A DNA stretch of 9,856 bases from Actinomycetota bacterium. GTDB lineage: Bacteria; Actinomycetota; Acidimicrobiia; Acidimicrobiales; JAHWLA01. The stretch spans positions 1 through 9,856 of the forward strand of contig JAHWLA010000089.1 in assembly GCA_019347595.1 (NCBI GenBank). Reading direction: 5' to 3'. How positions within the stretch are numbered: the first letter of the stretch is position 1; each line of letters starts with the position of its first letter. The notes under the pieces were generated by a model. That model saw only the letters and a program-made list of their open reading frames with translations, did no database searches and was not told the DNA's origin. Shown here one piece after another: positions 1 to 7,279 of the stretch. The position numbers and the translations under genes are program-made.

Positions 1-1541
1 GTCCCCCGTCGGTGGGCCAGGCGCACGGCGGGGCCGAGGGCGAGGGCGGACACCAGCACCAGCAGCAGCCCGGCGGGCGCGGCCTGGCGGTAGAAGCCCT
101 CGGAGGCGCCCGTCCACACGCGGGTGGCGAGGGTGTCGGCGCCCGCGGGCCGCAGGAGGACGGTGGCGGGCAGCTCCTTCATGGCGGTGAGGAACACCAG
201 ACCGGCGCCCGCGGCCAGCCCGCCGCGCACCAGCGGGACGGTGACCCGGCGCACGGCGCGCGTGCGGGAGTCGCCCAGCGTGCGGGCCACCTCCTCCAGT
301 GCGGGGTCGACGTTGGCGATGGAGGCGCGGGCGGCGCCCAGGGCCTCCGGGTAGAAGCGGATGACGTAGGCCACCACCACCAGCGTCGCCGTCTGGTAGA
401 TGCCGGGCAGGTACCGGGAGGCGAAGAACACCAGCGCCAAGGCGATGACGAGCCCGGGCAGGGCGTAACCTGCGGTGGCCGCGGCCTCGATGGCGGCGCC
501 CGCCTTCGACCGGAAGCGCACCACGAGCAGCCCCACGGGGACGGCGAGCGCCACGGCCACGACGGCCGCGGCCAGCGAGAGGCCGGTGGACGTGAGCACG
601 GCGCGCACGAGGATGTCGGGCGACTCGCTCTGTCCGGTGCCCAGCGACGCCCGGTAGAGCAGGACGCCGACCGGCATCCCGGCGCCGACGGCAGGCACGG
701 CGGCCACGGCGGCGGCGACCGGCCAGCGCCACGCACCCAGCGACCGGCGGCGCACGGCGCGGGGGCCGGCCACGACCCGCGGCGGCGCCGCCCGGCCCCG
801 CACCCGTCGCTCCACGACCAGCGCGGCGACGGTGAGGACGACGAGCAGGACGCCCATCACCGCGGGGCGCGAGCGGTCGGCGAAAGCCGTGCGGTACTCG
901 CCGAAGATGGCGACGGTCAGCGTCTCGTAGCGGAGGATGGCGACGGCGCCGAAGTCCGACAGCGTGTAGAGGAACACGAGCAGCCCGCCCGCGGCCACGG
1001 CGGGCCGGAGCATGGGGAGCACCACGCGGGCGAACGTCCGGCGCGCCGAGTCGCCCAGCGAGCGGGCCGCCTCCTCCAGCGCGGGGTCGGCGGTCGCCAG
1101 CGTGGCCCGCACCACCAGCAGCACGTAGGGGTACGTGCCGAGGGCCAGGGCCAGCGCCGCCCCCCGGAACCCCACGGCACCGGGCAGCTCCACCAGGAGC
1201 GGCGACGGCCCGAAGGCGTCCTTGAAGGCGAAGGCGAGGACGTAGGTCGGCACGACGAGCGGCAGGGCGGCGAGGATGCCGAGCCCGCGCCGGCCGGGCA
1301 GGTCGGTGCGCTCGAGCAGCCAGGCGATCCCGACGCCGAGCACGGTGGCGGCGACGGTGACGGTGGCGGCCAGGCCCACCGTGCGCCCCACCGCCTGCCA
1401 CACCCGGGCCTCGCCGGCGATGGCCCACGGGTCGGCCGCCTCCGAGGCGCGCAACACGAGGTACACGACCGGCGCCACCATGCCGACGGCCACCACGGCG
1501 CCGACGGCGAGGAGGGCTGCGGGCGGGCGGGTGCGGGTCAG
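1..1541 (-). CDS. fbpB: Fused two-domain ferric-iron ABC transporter permease (FbpB/SfuB type), C-terminus beyond window edge
   Basis: This is an inner-membrane permease that passes Fe3+ delivered by the binding protein encoded just upstream. The minus-strand frame is open from about 1541 through base 1, giving about 513 residues. FbpB-type proteins are usually 500-550 residues, so only a short tail should be missing. Two cytoplasmic EAA loops are visible, DPALEEAARSLGDS near residue 152 and DPALEEVARTLGDS near residue 412. Each is followed by a basic stretch and VLP or VPL, as expected for two fused permease halves. Many alanine/valine/leucine-rich membrane segments surround them. The start is uncertain. 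No ATG, GTG or TTG lies in frame before GTG 1496, which falls inside the first membrane segment. A CTG at 1541-1539 overlaps the fbpA stop as CTGA, has GAGG about 10 bases upstream, and gives a sensible basic N-terminus (LTRTRPPAALL). I chose it. The ATPase partner is not in the window. Confidence 0.88.
   Translation of the reverse strand, partial: MTRTRPPAALLAVGAVVAVGMVAPVVYLVLRASEAADPWAIAGEARVWQAVGRTVGLAATVTVAATVLGVGIAWLLERTDLPGRRGLGILAALPLVVPTYVLAFAFKDAFGPSPLLVELPGAVGFRGAALALALGTYPYVLLVVRATLATADPALEEAARSLGDSARRTFARVVLPMLRPAVAAGGLLVFLYTLSDFGAVAILRYETLTVAIFGEYRTAFADRSRPAVMGVLLVVLTVAALVVERRVRGRAAPPRVVAGPRAVRRRSLGAWRWPVAAAVAAVPAVGAGMPVGVLLYRASLGTGQSESPDILVRAVLTSTGLSLAAAVVAVALAVPVGLLVVRFRSKAGAAIEAAATAGYALPGLVIALALVFFASRYLPGIYQTATLVVVAYVIRFYPEALGAARASIANVDPALEEVARTLGDSRTRAVRRVTVPLVRGGLAAGAGLVFLTAMKELPATVLLRPAGADTLATRVWTGASEGFYRQAAPAGLLLVLVSALALGPAVRLAHRRG
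268..309 (-). repeat. Second copy of an intragenic repeat encoding the EAA loop
   Basis: This 42-bp segment encodes the C-terminal-half EAA loop of the fused permease. It matches 1048-1089 at 39 of 42 bases, in the same orientation and frame, 780 bp (260 codons) away. It marks the internal duplication that created the two-in-one permease, or strong codon and protein constraint on the ATPase-docking loop. Confidence 0.75.
1048..1089 (-). repeat. First copy of an intragenic repeat encoding the EAA loop
   Basis: This 42-bp segment encodes the N-terminal-half EAA loop (DPALEEAARSLGDS) of the fused permease. It differs from 268-309 at only three bases. The two copies sit at equivalent positions of the two permease halves, 260 codons apart. 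Confidence 0.75.
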
Positions 1542-2563
1542 GTGAGCCCGACCTCGCGCAGCAGGTCGAGGGTGGCCTGGAGGTCGCGGCCGAGGCGGTG
1601 GAGGGGGACGTCGATCACCTCGAGGTCAGCCAGCTTGGGCAACTCGGGGAGGGGCTCGATCCCGTTGCGCATCGGGTACTCGGCCGTCTCGGTGCGGAAG
1701 TACTCCTGGGCGTCGGCGCCCAAGAGGTACTCCACCAGGCGGCGGGCGGCCTCGGACTCGTCGGTGTTCTGCAGGACGCCGAGCCCGGCGACGTTGACGA
1801 AGGTTCCCTCGCCGCCCGGCTGTTGGCCGGGGTAGTGGTTGGCCAGGGGGACGCCGGGCCGCTGCTTGAAGTGGTTGTAGAGGTAGTAGTGGTTCACCAG
1901 GCCGAGGTCGACCTCGCCGTCGGCCACCGCTTCGAGGGTGACGATGTTGTTGTCGAACCGCTTGGCGTCGTTGGCCTTCAGCCCCTCGAGCCACGCCTTG
2001 GTGCGCTCCCGTCCCACCTGCTCCGTCAGCGCCGAGACGAAGGCGATGAACGAGGCGTTGGTGGGCGGAAAGCCGACGCGGCCGCGCCACTTGGGATCGG
2101 TGAGGGCGAACACGCTGTCGGGCACTTCGGCGGCGGGAACCCGGTCGGTGTTGTAGCCGATGACCCGCGCCCGGCCGGTGACGCCCAGCCACCGCCCGTC
2201 GGGGTCGCGGAAGCGGGCGTCGACGAGGTTGGTGAGATCGGCGGGCAGCGCGGCCAGTCGGCCGGCGGCCGCCAGCGCGGCCAGGGCGCCCGCGTCCTGG
2301 CTGAAGAAGACGTCGGCCCGGGTGTTCTCGCCCTCCTCCAGCAGGGTGGCGGCCAGCTCGGCGGTGTCGCCGTAGCGGACCTGGATGTCGATGCCGGTGT
2401 CCTCGGCGAAGCGGTCGAGGATGGGGCGGACGAGGTTCTCGTTGCGACCGGAGTAGACGACGAGCTTGTCGCCGCCGTCGTTGTTGCAGGCGGCGAGACC
2501 CCCGGCGACGACGAGGACGGCCAGTGCGGCAAACGCGGCGCGGACGTGCTTCGGCATGCCCAC
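1538..2563 (-). CDS. fbpA: Ferric iron-binding lipoprotein of an ABC importer (FbpA/FutA/IdiA type)
   Basis: This is the extracytoplasmic Fe3+-binding protein of the importer whose permease follows with a 4-base overlap. The 341-residue length fits the family (about 330-350). Residues 1-25 form a lipoprotein signal (basic MPKHVR, hydrophobic core, GGLAAC) with the lipid-bearing cysteine at residue 26. The mature protein starts with LVVYSGRNENLV, a typical FbpA first strand, and has LGVTGRARVIGYNTD in the middle. HYYLY at 225-229 supplies the adjacent tyrosine pair (Y226, Y227) that binds Fe3+ in FbpA homologues; mature numbering is about 201/202, close to Y195/Y196 of the classic FbpA. The start is GTG 2563 or ATG 2557, six bases inside. 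The frame closes at TAA 2575-2573. No good ribosome binding site is visible. Synonyms are AfuA, SfuA and IdiA. Family assignment is firm; iron specificity is inferred from the tyrosines and family. Confidence 0.93.
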   Translation of the reverse strand: MGMPKHVRAAFAALAVLVVAGGLAACNNDGGDKLVVYSGRNENLVRPILDRFAEDTGIDIQVRYGDTAELAATLLEEGENTRADVFFSQDAGALAALAAAGRLAALPADLTNLVDARFRDPDGRWLGVTGRARVIGYNTDRVPAAEVPDSVFALTDPKWRGRVGFPPTNASFIAFVSALTEQVGRERTKAWLEGLKANDAKRFDNNIVTLEAVADGEVDLGLVNHYYLYNHFKQRPGVPLANHYPGQQPGGEGTFVNVAGLGVLQNTDESEAARRLVEYLLGADAQEYFRTETAEYPMRNGIEPLPELPKLADLEVIDVPLHRLGRDLQATLDLLREVGLT

Positions 2564-2594
2564 ATCATGTTCTTAGGACGCCCTAATGTGCCAA
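2564..2594 (-). promoter_or_regulatory. Candidate fbpA promoter with operator between the -35 and -10 elements
   Basis: On the minus strand TTGGCA (2594-2589) resembles a -35 box. CATGAT (2569-2564) is a 4/6 match to a -10 box after a long 19-base spacer. Transcription would then begin near ATG 2557, giving a nearly leaderless message, which fits the lack of a clear ribosome binding site. The iron-box-like palindrome lies wholly in the spacer, where a bound repressor would block polymerase. The spacing and weak -10 keep this tentative. Confidence 0.3.
2573..2586. promoter_or_regulatory. Iron-box-like operator TTAGG-N4-CCTAA ahead of fbpA
   Basis: The sequence TTAGGACGCCCTAA is a perfect 5-4-5 palindrome just upstream of the fbpA start. 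It has the same arms and spacing as the core of the DtxR/IdeR consensus TTAGGTTAGCCTAACCTAA. The inner four bases and the outer third half-site do not match (11 of 19 overall), so affinity may be lower than at the second site at 4537. Its place before an iron-uptake gene supports a role as an iron-dependent repressor site. It could also influence the divergent ABC-F gene. Confidence 0.6.
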
Positions 2595-2605
2595 CCGGAC
2601 GGCCT

Positions 2606-2654
2606 GTTCTCGTACGTGAAACCGCCACGGATGCCCCGTCTCGCGTACGAGAAC
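2606..2654 (+). repeat. Perfect 11-bp inverted repeat before the ABC-F gene
   Basis: GTTCTCGTACG (2606-2616) and CGTACGAGAAC (2644-2654) are exact reverse complements separated by 27 bases. The right arm ends six bases before the chosen ATG of the ABC-F gene. In RNA it would form a stem next to the ribosome-landing site. Each arm also sits in its own near-palindrome around CGTACG or CGTA (2607-2620 and 2639-2652), with centres 32 bp apart, about three helical turns. Two cooperating protein-binding sites are therefore equally possible. I cannot tell which from sequence. Confidence 0.6.
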
Positions 2655-2660
2655 GGGATC

Positions 2661-4433
<1,773 letters not shown>

Positions 4434-4450
4434 GGGCGTCCTGCTTCGTC

Positions 4451-4468
4451 GCACAAGGCGCCTTGTGC
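4451..4468. repeat. Perfect 18-bp palindrome downstream of the ABC-F gene
   Basis: GCACAAGGCGCCTTGTGC is its own exact reverse complement and starts 17 bases after the ABC-F stop. As RNA it can fold into a 7-bp stem with a GCGC loop. No T-run follows (TCGCCGTCG), so it is not a classical rho-independent terminator, although U-less hairpins are thought to serve in actinobacteria. An ungapped palindrome of this length also suits a dimeric DNA-binding protein acting on the operon start about 110 bp further on. Confidence 0.55.
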
Positions 4469-4518
4469 TCGCCGTCGTCCCGACTCCCCGACAACGGAGC
4501 GCCCCGGTGATCCGTAGG

Positions 4519-4547
4519 TTGACCGCACTCAGAATATTAGGTAAGCC
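4519..4547 (+). promoter_or_regulatory. Candidate siderophore-operon promoter overlapped by the iron box
   Basis: TTGACC at 4519-4524 is a 5/6 match to a -35 box. With a 17-base spacer the -10 position is TAAGCC (4542-4547), a poor match lying inside the iron box. A weak -10 inside the operator fits an iron-repressed promoter, but the element is inferred mainly from the -35 match and location. Confidence 0.35.
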
Positions 4548-4555
4548 TAACGAAA
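4537..4555 (+). promoter_or_regulatory. DtxR/IdeR-type iron box controlling the siderophore-uptake operon
   Basis: TTAGGTAAGCCTAACGAAA matches the IdeR/DtxR consensus TTAGGTTAGCCTAACCTAA at 16 of 19 positions and includes a perfect TTAGG-N4-CCTAA core (4537-4550). It lies 11 bases before the ribosome binding site of the first ORF in a run of siderophore-uptake genes. This is where an Fe2+-loaded DtxR-family repressor would shut the operon when iron is plentiful. The AT-rich patch stands out sharply from the GC-rich surroundings. The regulator itself is not in the window. Confidence 0.85.
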
Positions 4556-4565
4556 CTCGCTATCC

Positions 4566-4571
4566 AGGAGG
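4566..4571 (+). promoter_or_regulatory. Strong ribosome binding site AGGAGG for the leader-like ORF
   Basis: AGGAGG sits six bases before GTG 4578. It is the only full consensus Shine-Dalgarno at the head of the operon, and it points to the 21-codon ORF, not to the 180-residue gene whose earliest start is 62 bases further on. It therefore decides that the short ORF is translated. Confidence 0.75.
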
Positions 4572-4577
4572 TTCGGA

Positions 4578-4643
4578 GTGCTCACCGTCGGCGATCCCTT
4601 CCCGCAGGCCTCGGTCAAGGCCGTCGTCCCGACCGCCGCGTGA
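4578..4643 (+). CDS. 21-residue leader-like ORF resembling a peroxiredoxin N-terminus
   Basis: The ORF starts at GTG 4578 behind AGGAGG and ends at TGA 4641-4643, which overlaps the GTG start of the next gene (GTGA). Twenty of 21 sense codons end in G or C, as in the flanking genes, so it looks truly coding. It begins (V/M)LTVGDPFP, very like the first residues of actinobacterial AhpC-type peroxiredoxins (MLTVGD-x-FP). It stops long before the catalytic cysteine region and contains no cysteine. No peroxiredoxin sequence follows in any frame that I can recognise. It may be the leftover 5' end of an ahpC-like gene reused as a translational lead-in, a regulatory leader peptide, or the N-terminus of the next protein joined by frameshifting. 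The peptide's own function is unknown. Confidence 0.55.
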   Translation: MLTVGDPFPQASVKAVVPTAA

Positions 4644-5182
4644 CAGCGGCCGGCATGGCCGCCCTGCGGTTGGCCGCCACCATGGCGCACTGTCTCCCCG
4701 GCGTGCGGCTCCGCGTCCGCGACGGCGACCGAACGCTGCTGACCGTCGCCCGCCCGCCGTTCGACGAGGACGGCCCCGTCGTCGGCCCGTGCGTGTTCCG
4801 ACGGGTGGTCGGGCGCGCCCACGAGCAGCTCAAGGCCGGGACATGCCTGTCGTTCATGGGCCTCGCGGCCGATGTCGACCCGGCCGTCGACGCCGGCGTA
4901 CGTCCCGGTGACGCGGTCCTACCCGGCGGCATCCACCGCGTGAGAGTCGGCGACGGCATCGTGCACGCCTTTGCCACCACGCTTCCGGCGCGGCACTGCC
5001 GGTCGGTGCTCGACCGGGGCCACTGGGGAGACGTGCACCTGCACGGCGACGTCGCCACCGAGGTGACCTTGGTCCACACCGTCACGCACGACGGGGCGAC
5101 GACGAGCGCGCCCGCCTCGTTGGAGGAGCTGCTCGCTGCGCTGGTGGCCGACGAGGTCGTCCACGCGCTCGGCGTCTCCTGA
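4640..5182 (+). CDS. Unrecognised 180-residue protein at the head of the siderophore operon
   Basis: I do not recognise this protein. The start GTG 4640 overlaps the leader ORF stop. ATG 4655 (MAALRLAATMAHC) is an alternative, and no other in-frame start exists back to the stop at 4538. There is no signal peptide or convincing membrane segment, so it is probably cytoplasmic. It is rich in short valine/glycine/aspartate strands (GVRLRVRDGDRTLLTVARPPF, HRVRVGDGIVHAF), suggesting a beta-rich fold. It has four cysteines (in MAHCLPG, GPCVF, GTCLSF and RHCRS) and many histidines, including VHLHGD and VHTVTHDG, which could bind metal or a cofactor but form no family motif I know. The C-terminus (LEELLAALVADEVVHAL) looks helical. 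Coding base bias matches its neighbours. Its position directly behind the iron box and ahead of the binding protein suggests a role in iron or siderophore handling. Confidence 0.8.
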   Translation: MTAAGMAALRLAATMAHCLPGVRLRVRDGDRTLLTVARPPFDEDGPVVGPCVFRRVVGRAHEQLKAGTCLSFMGLAADVDPAVDAGVRPGDAVLPGGIHRVRVGDGIVHAFATTLPARHCRSVLDRGHWGDVHLHGDVATEVTLVHTVTHDGATTSAPASLEELLAALVADEVVHALGVS

Positions 5183-5203
5183 CTCACGTTCGCATCGCCC
5201 ACC

Positions 5204-5210
5204 GAAAGGA
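5204..5210 (+). promoter_or_regulatory. Ribosome binding site deciding a TTG start for the siderophore-binding lipoprotein
   Basis: GAAAGGA lies six bases before TTG 5217 in a 34-base gap, the only real gap inside the operon. The next codon is also TTG (5220), so either could serve; spacing favours 5217. No ATG or GTG precedes the signal peptide in this frame. Confidence 0.65.
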
Positions 5211-5216
5211 AATCCC

Positions 5217-6278
5217 TTGTTGCATCGAACGCGGCTTCGGCTGCTCACGCCCCTGCTCGCCCTGGCGCTCGTCACCGCCGCGTGCGGAGACTCCGACGAG
5301 GATGCCGCCGCATCGCCTCGCCGCTCGTCGGGCGGGCCGGTCCCGACCGTGCCCGCGGCCCGTCCCTCGACCAGCCCCGGCGCCGTCTCCATTGCGGCCG
5401 CCGTGGCGCCCTACGAGCGCTTCGGCACCGACGCCGAGCCGGGCCAGTTCCCCCGCGTGGTGCGCCACGCCCTGGGCGAGACGCGTGTGGAGAAGGAACC
5501 GGTGCGAGTAGTCACCCTCGACACCGGGGAGCTCGACGCCATGGCGGAGCTCGACGTGAAGCCGGTCGGCGTCGTCGACTACGGCGCCGACGGCCTGCCT
5601 GCCTACTTCGACCCGGCGGAGATCGAAGGCGTCGAGATCGTCGGGTCCGTGCAGTCGCCGAACCTCGAGGCGGTGGCTCGGCTGAAGCCCGACCTCATCC
5701 TGTCCAGCAAGCTGCGCCACGAGAAGCTCTATCCGCAGCTCTCGCAGATCGCGCCGACGATCTTCGCCGAGCGCCCCGGCGTGACGTGGAAGCAGAACTT
5801 CACGCTCTACGCCCAGGCGGTCGGGCGGGAGAAGAAGGCGGCGGCCACCGTGGCGCGCTACCAGCAGAAGGTCGCCGAGCTCGGGAAGACGCTTCCCACG
5901 CCGAGGCCGACGGTTTCGGTCGCCCGGGTCATGGCCGACGGGAACGTCCGCCTCTACCAACGCGCCAACTTCCTCGGCGTGCTGCTGACCGACCTCGGCT
6001 TCCCCCGCCCCGAGTCGCAGAACGTCGACGACTTCGCCACCGAGGTGAGCTTGGAGCAGCTCGATCAAGCCGACGCCGACGTGCTGGTGTTCGCCGTGTT
6101 CGACGCCACCAAGAACACCCACGCCGACACCATTCGCGGCTCGGGTGTCTGGAAGGGCTTGTCTGCCGTCAAGGCGGGCAAGGTGCACACGGTCGACGAC
6201 CAGACGTGGGTGGGCGGCATCGGCTACCACGCCGCCTTCACCGTGATGGACCAGTTGGCCGGCTTCTTCAAGGCGTGA
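5217..6278 (+). CDS. Ferric-siderophore-binding lipoprotein of an ABC importer (FecB/FhuD type)
   Basis: This 353-residue membrane-anchored receptor should catch ferric siderophore outside the membrane and hand it to the FecCD permeases encoded next. Residues 1-22 form a lipoprotein signal (HRTRLR, leucine/alanine core, LVTAAC) with the lipid cysteine at 23. A serine/proline-rich tether of about 30 residues follows, common in Gram-positive lipoproteins. The first lobe begins at VRVVTLDTGELDAMAEL (96-112). NLEAVARLKPDLILSS is the typical edge of the first lobe of the class III binding-protein fold. A long interlobe helix follows (about EKKAAATVARYQQKVAEL). The second lobe ends with GKVHTVDDQTWVGGIGYHAAFTVMDQL, the family's usual finish. 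The stop overlaps the next start as GTGA. The ligand cannot be told from sequence; hydroxamate or citrate-type siderophores are guesses. Confidence 0.93.
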   Translation: MLHRTRLRLLTPLLALALVTAACGDSDEDAAASPRRSSGGPVPTVPAARPSTSPGAVSIAAAVAPYERFGTDAEPGQFPRVVRHALGETRVEKEPVRVVTLDTGELDAMAELDVKPVGVVDYGADGLPAYFDPAEIEGVEIVGSVQSPNLEAVARLKPDLILSSKLRHEKLYPQLSQIAPTIFAERPGVTWKQNFTLYAQAVGREKKAAATVARYQQKVAELGKTLPTPRPTVSVARVMADGNVRLYQRANFLGVLLTDLGFPRPESQNVDDFATEVSLEQLDQADADVLVFAVFDATKNTHADTIRGSGVWKGLSAVKAGKVHTVDDQTWVGGIGYHAAFTVMDQLAGFFKA

Positions 6279-7279
6279 GCACCGTCGTTGCGAGGAGGGC
6301 CCCCGCCGTGGCCCTCCTCGCCGTCGCTCTCGCGGCGGCCTGTGCGGCGAGCCTGGCGCTCGGCAGCAAGGCGATCCCCTTGGGCGACGTCCTCGACGCG
6401 CTCGTCGACTTCGACGGCTCCCCGCACGACCTCGTCGTCCGCGAGCTTCGTATCCCGAGGACGGCGCTGGCCCTTGTGGTCGGCGCCGCCTTGGGGACGG
6501 CAGGGGCGGTCATGCAGGGGCTCACGCGCAATCCGCTCGCCGATCCCGGCATCCTCGGCGTCAACGCGGGCGCCTCGCTCGGCGTCGTCGTCGCCATCTT
6601 CGGCTTCGGGATCGCCGACCTGTCGGTGTACGCCTGGTTCGCCGTCGTCGGCGGCGCGCTGGCAGGCACGGTCGTCTACGCGTTGGGGGCGACGGGGCGG
6701 AGCGCCGCCACGCCGGCCCGGCTCGCCTTGGCCGGGATGGCTGTGACCGCACTGGTGATGTCGGTGACGCGGGCGCTGCTGCTGCTCGACGAGGCGGCCT
6801 TCGATCAGTTCCGTTTCTGGGTGGTGGGCTCCGTGGCGGGCCGCAGCCTCGCCATTACCGGGCAGGTGCTCCCGTTCCTCGTCGTCGGCGGCGCGGTCGC
6901 CGTCGCTGCGGCCCGGCACCTCGATGCCTTGGCGCTCGGTGAGGACATGGCCCGCAGCCTCGGTAGCAGCGTGGCGCGCCCCCGGGTGGCGCTCGCCGCT
7001 GCCGTCGTGCTCCTCGTCGGCGGCGCCGTGGCCGCGGCCGGCCCGGTCGCCTTCGTCGGGCTGGCCGTTCCCCACGCGGCGCGGCTCGTGGTGGGGAACG
7101 CCCATCGGCGCCTGCTTCCCTGTTCCGCGCTGGTGGGGGCATTGCTCGTCGTCGGCGCCGACGTGTTCGGGCGGATCGTGGCCCGGCCGGGCGAGGCGCC
7201 GGTGGGCATCGTGACCGCCGCCATCGGCGCTCCCGTGTTCGTCGCTCTCGTCCGTCGCCGCCGGGTGGCCGCGCTGTGA
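6275..7279 (+). CDS. FecCD-family ferric-siderophore permease, first subunit
   Basis: This 334-residue integral membrane protein is probably half of the permease heterodimer that moves ferric siderophore across the membrane. Alternating hydrophobic segments run through its whole length. The family signature region appears as RELRIPRTALALVVGAALGTAGAVMQGLTRNPLADPGILG, with RNPLADP at 85-91. Near the C-terminus VAFVGLAVPHAARLVVG is the conserved stretch that faces the ATPase, and GEAPVGIVTAAIGAPVFVAL is the usual last membrane helix. GTG 6275 overlaps the lipoprotein stop (GTGA) and keeps a basic N-terminus (ARR). However, AGGAGG at 6293-6298 sits nine bases before an in-frame GTG at 6308, so a shorter 323-residue form is possible. 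The stop overlaps the next gene as GTGA. Confidence 0.94.
   Translation: MSTVVARRAPAVALLAVALAAACAASLALGSKAIPLGDVLDALVDFDGSPHDLVVRELRIPRTALALVVGAALGTAGAVMQGLTRNPLADPGILGVNAGASLGVVVAIFGFGIADLSVYAWFAVVGGALAGTVVYALGATGRSAATPARLALAGMAVTALVMSVTRALLLLDEAAFDQFRFWVVGSVAGRSLAITGQVLPFLVVGGAVAVAAARHLDALALGEDMARSLGSSVARPRVALAAAVVLLVGGAVAAAGPVAFVGLAVPHAARLVVGNAHRRLLPCSALVGALLVVGADVFGRIVARPGEAPVGIVTAAIGAPVFVALVRRRRVAAL

Noticed and set aside
12..1835. Long plus-strand open frame (607 residues) opposite the Fbp genes
   Set aside because: Its translation is low-complexity Gly/His/Gln/Arg-rich sequence, typical of the antisense of GC-rich genes. The minus strand encodes clear permease and binding-protein motifs.
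2586..2660. N-terminal extension of the ABC-F protein from ATG 2586
   Set aside because: That ATG lies in the iron-box palindrome, has no ribosome binding site, and would add 25 residues not seen in the family. The segment reads better as regulatory DNA.
5282..7279. 665-residue frame that includes the first FecCD permease
   Set aside because: The first 330 or so residues are an Arg-rich shadow of the lipoprotein. The gene proper begins at GTG 6275 or 6308.
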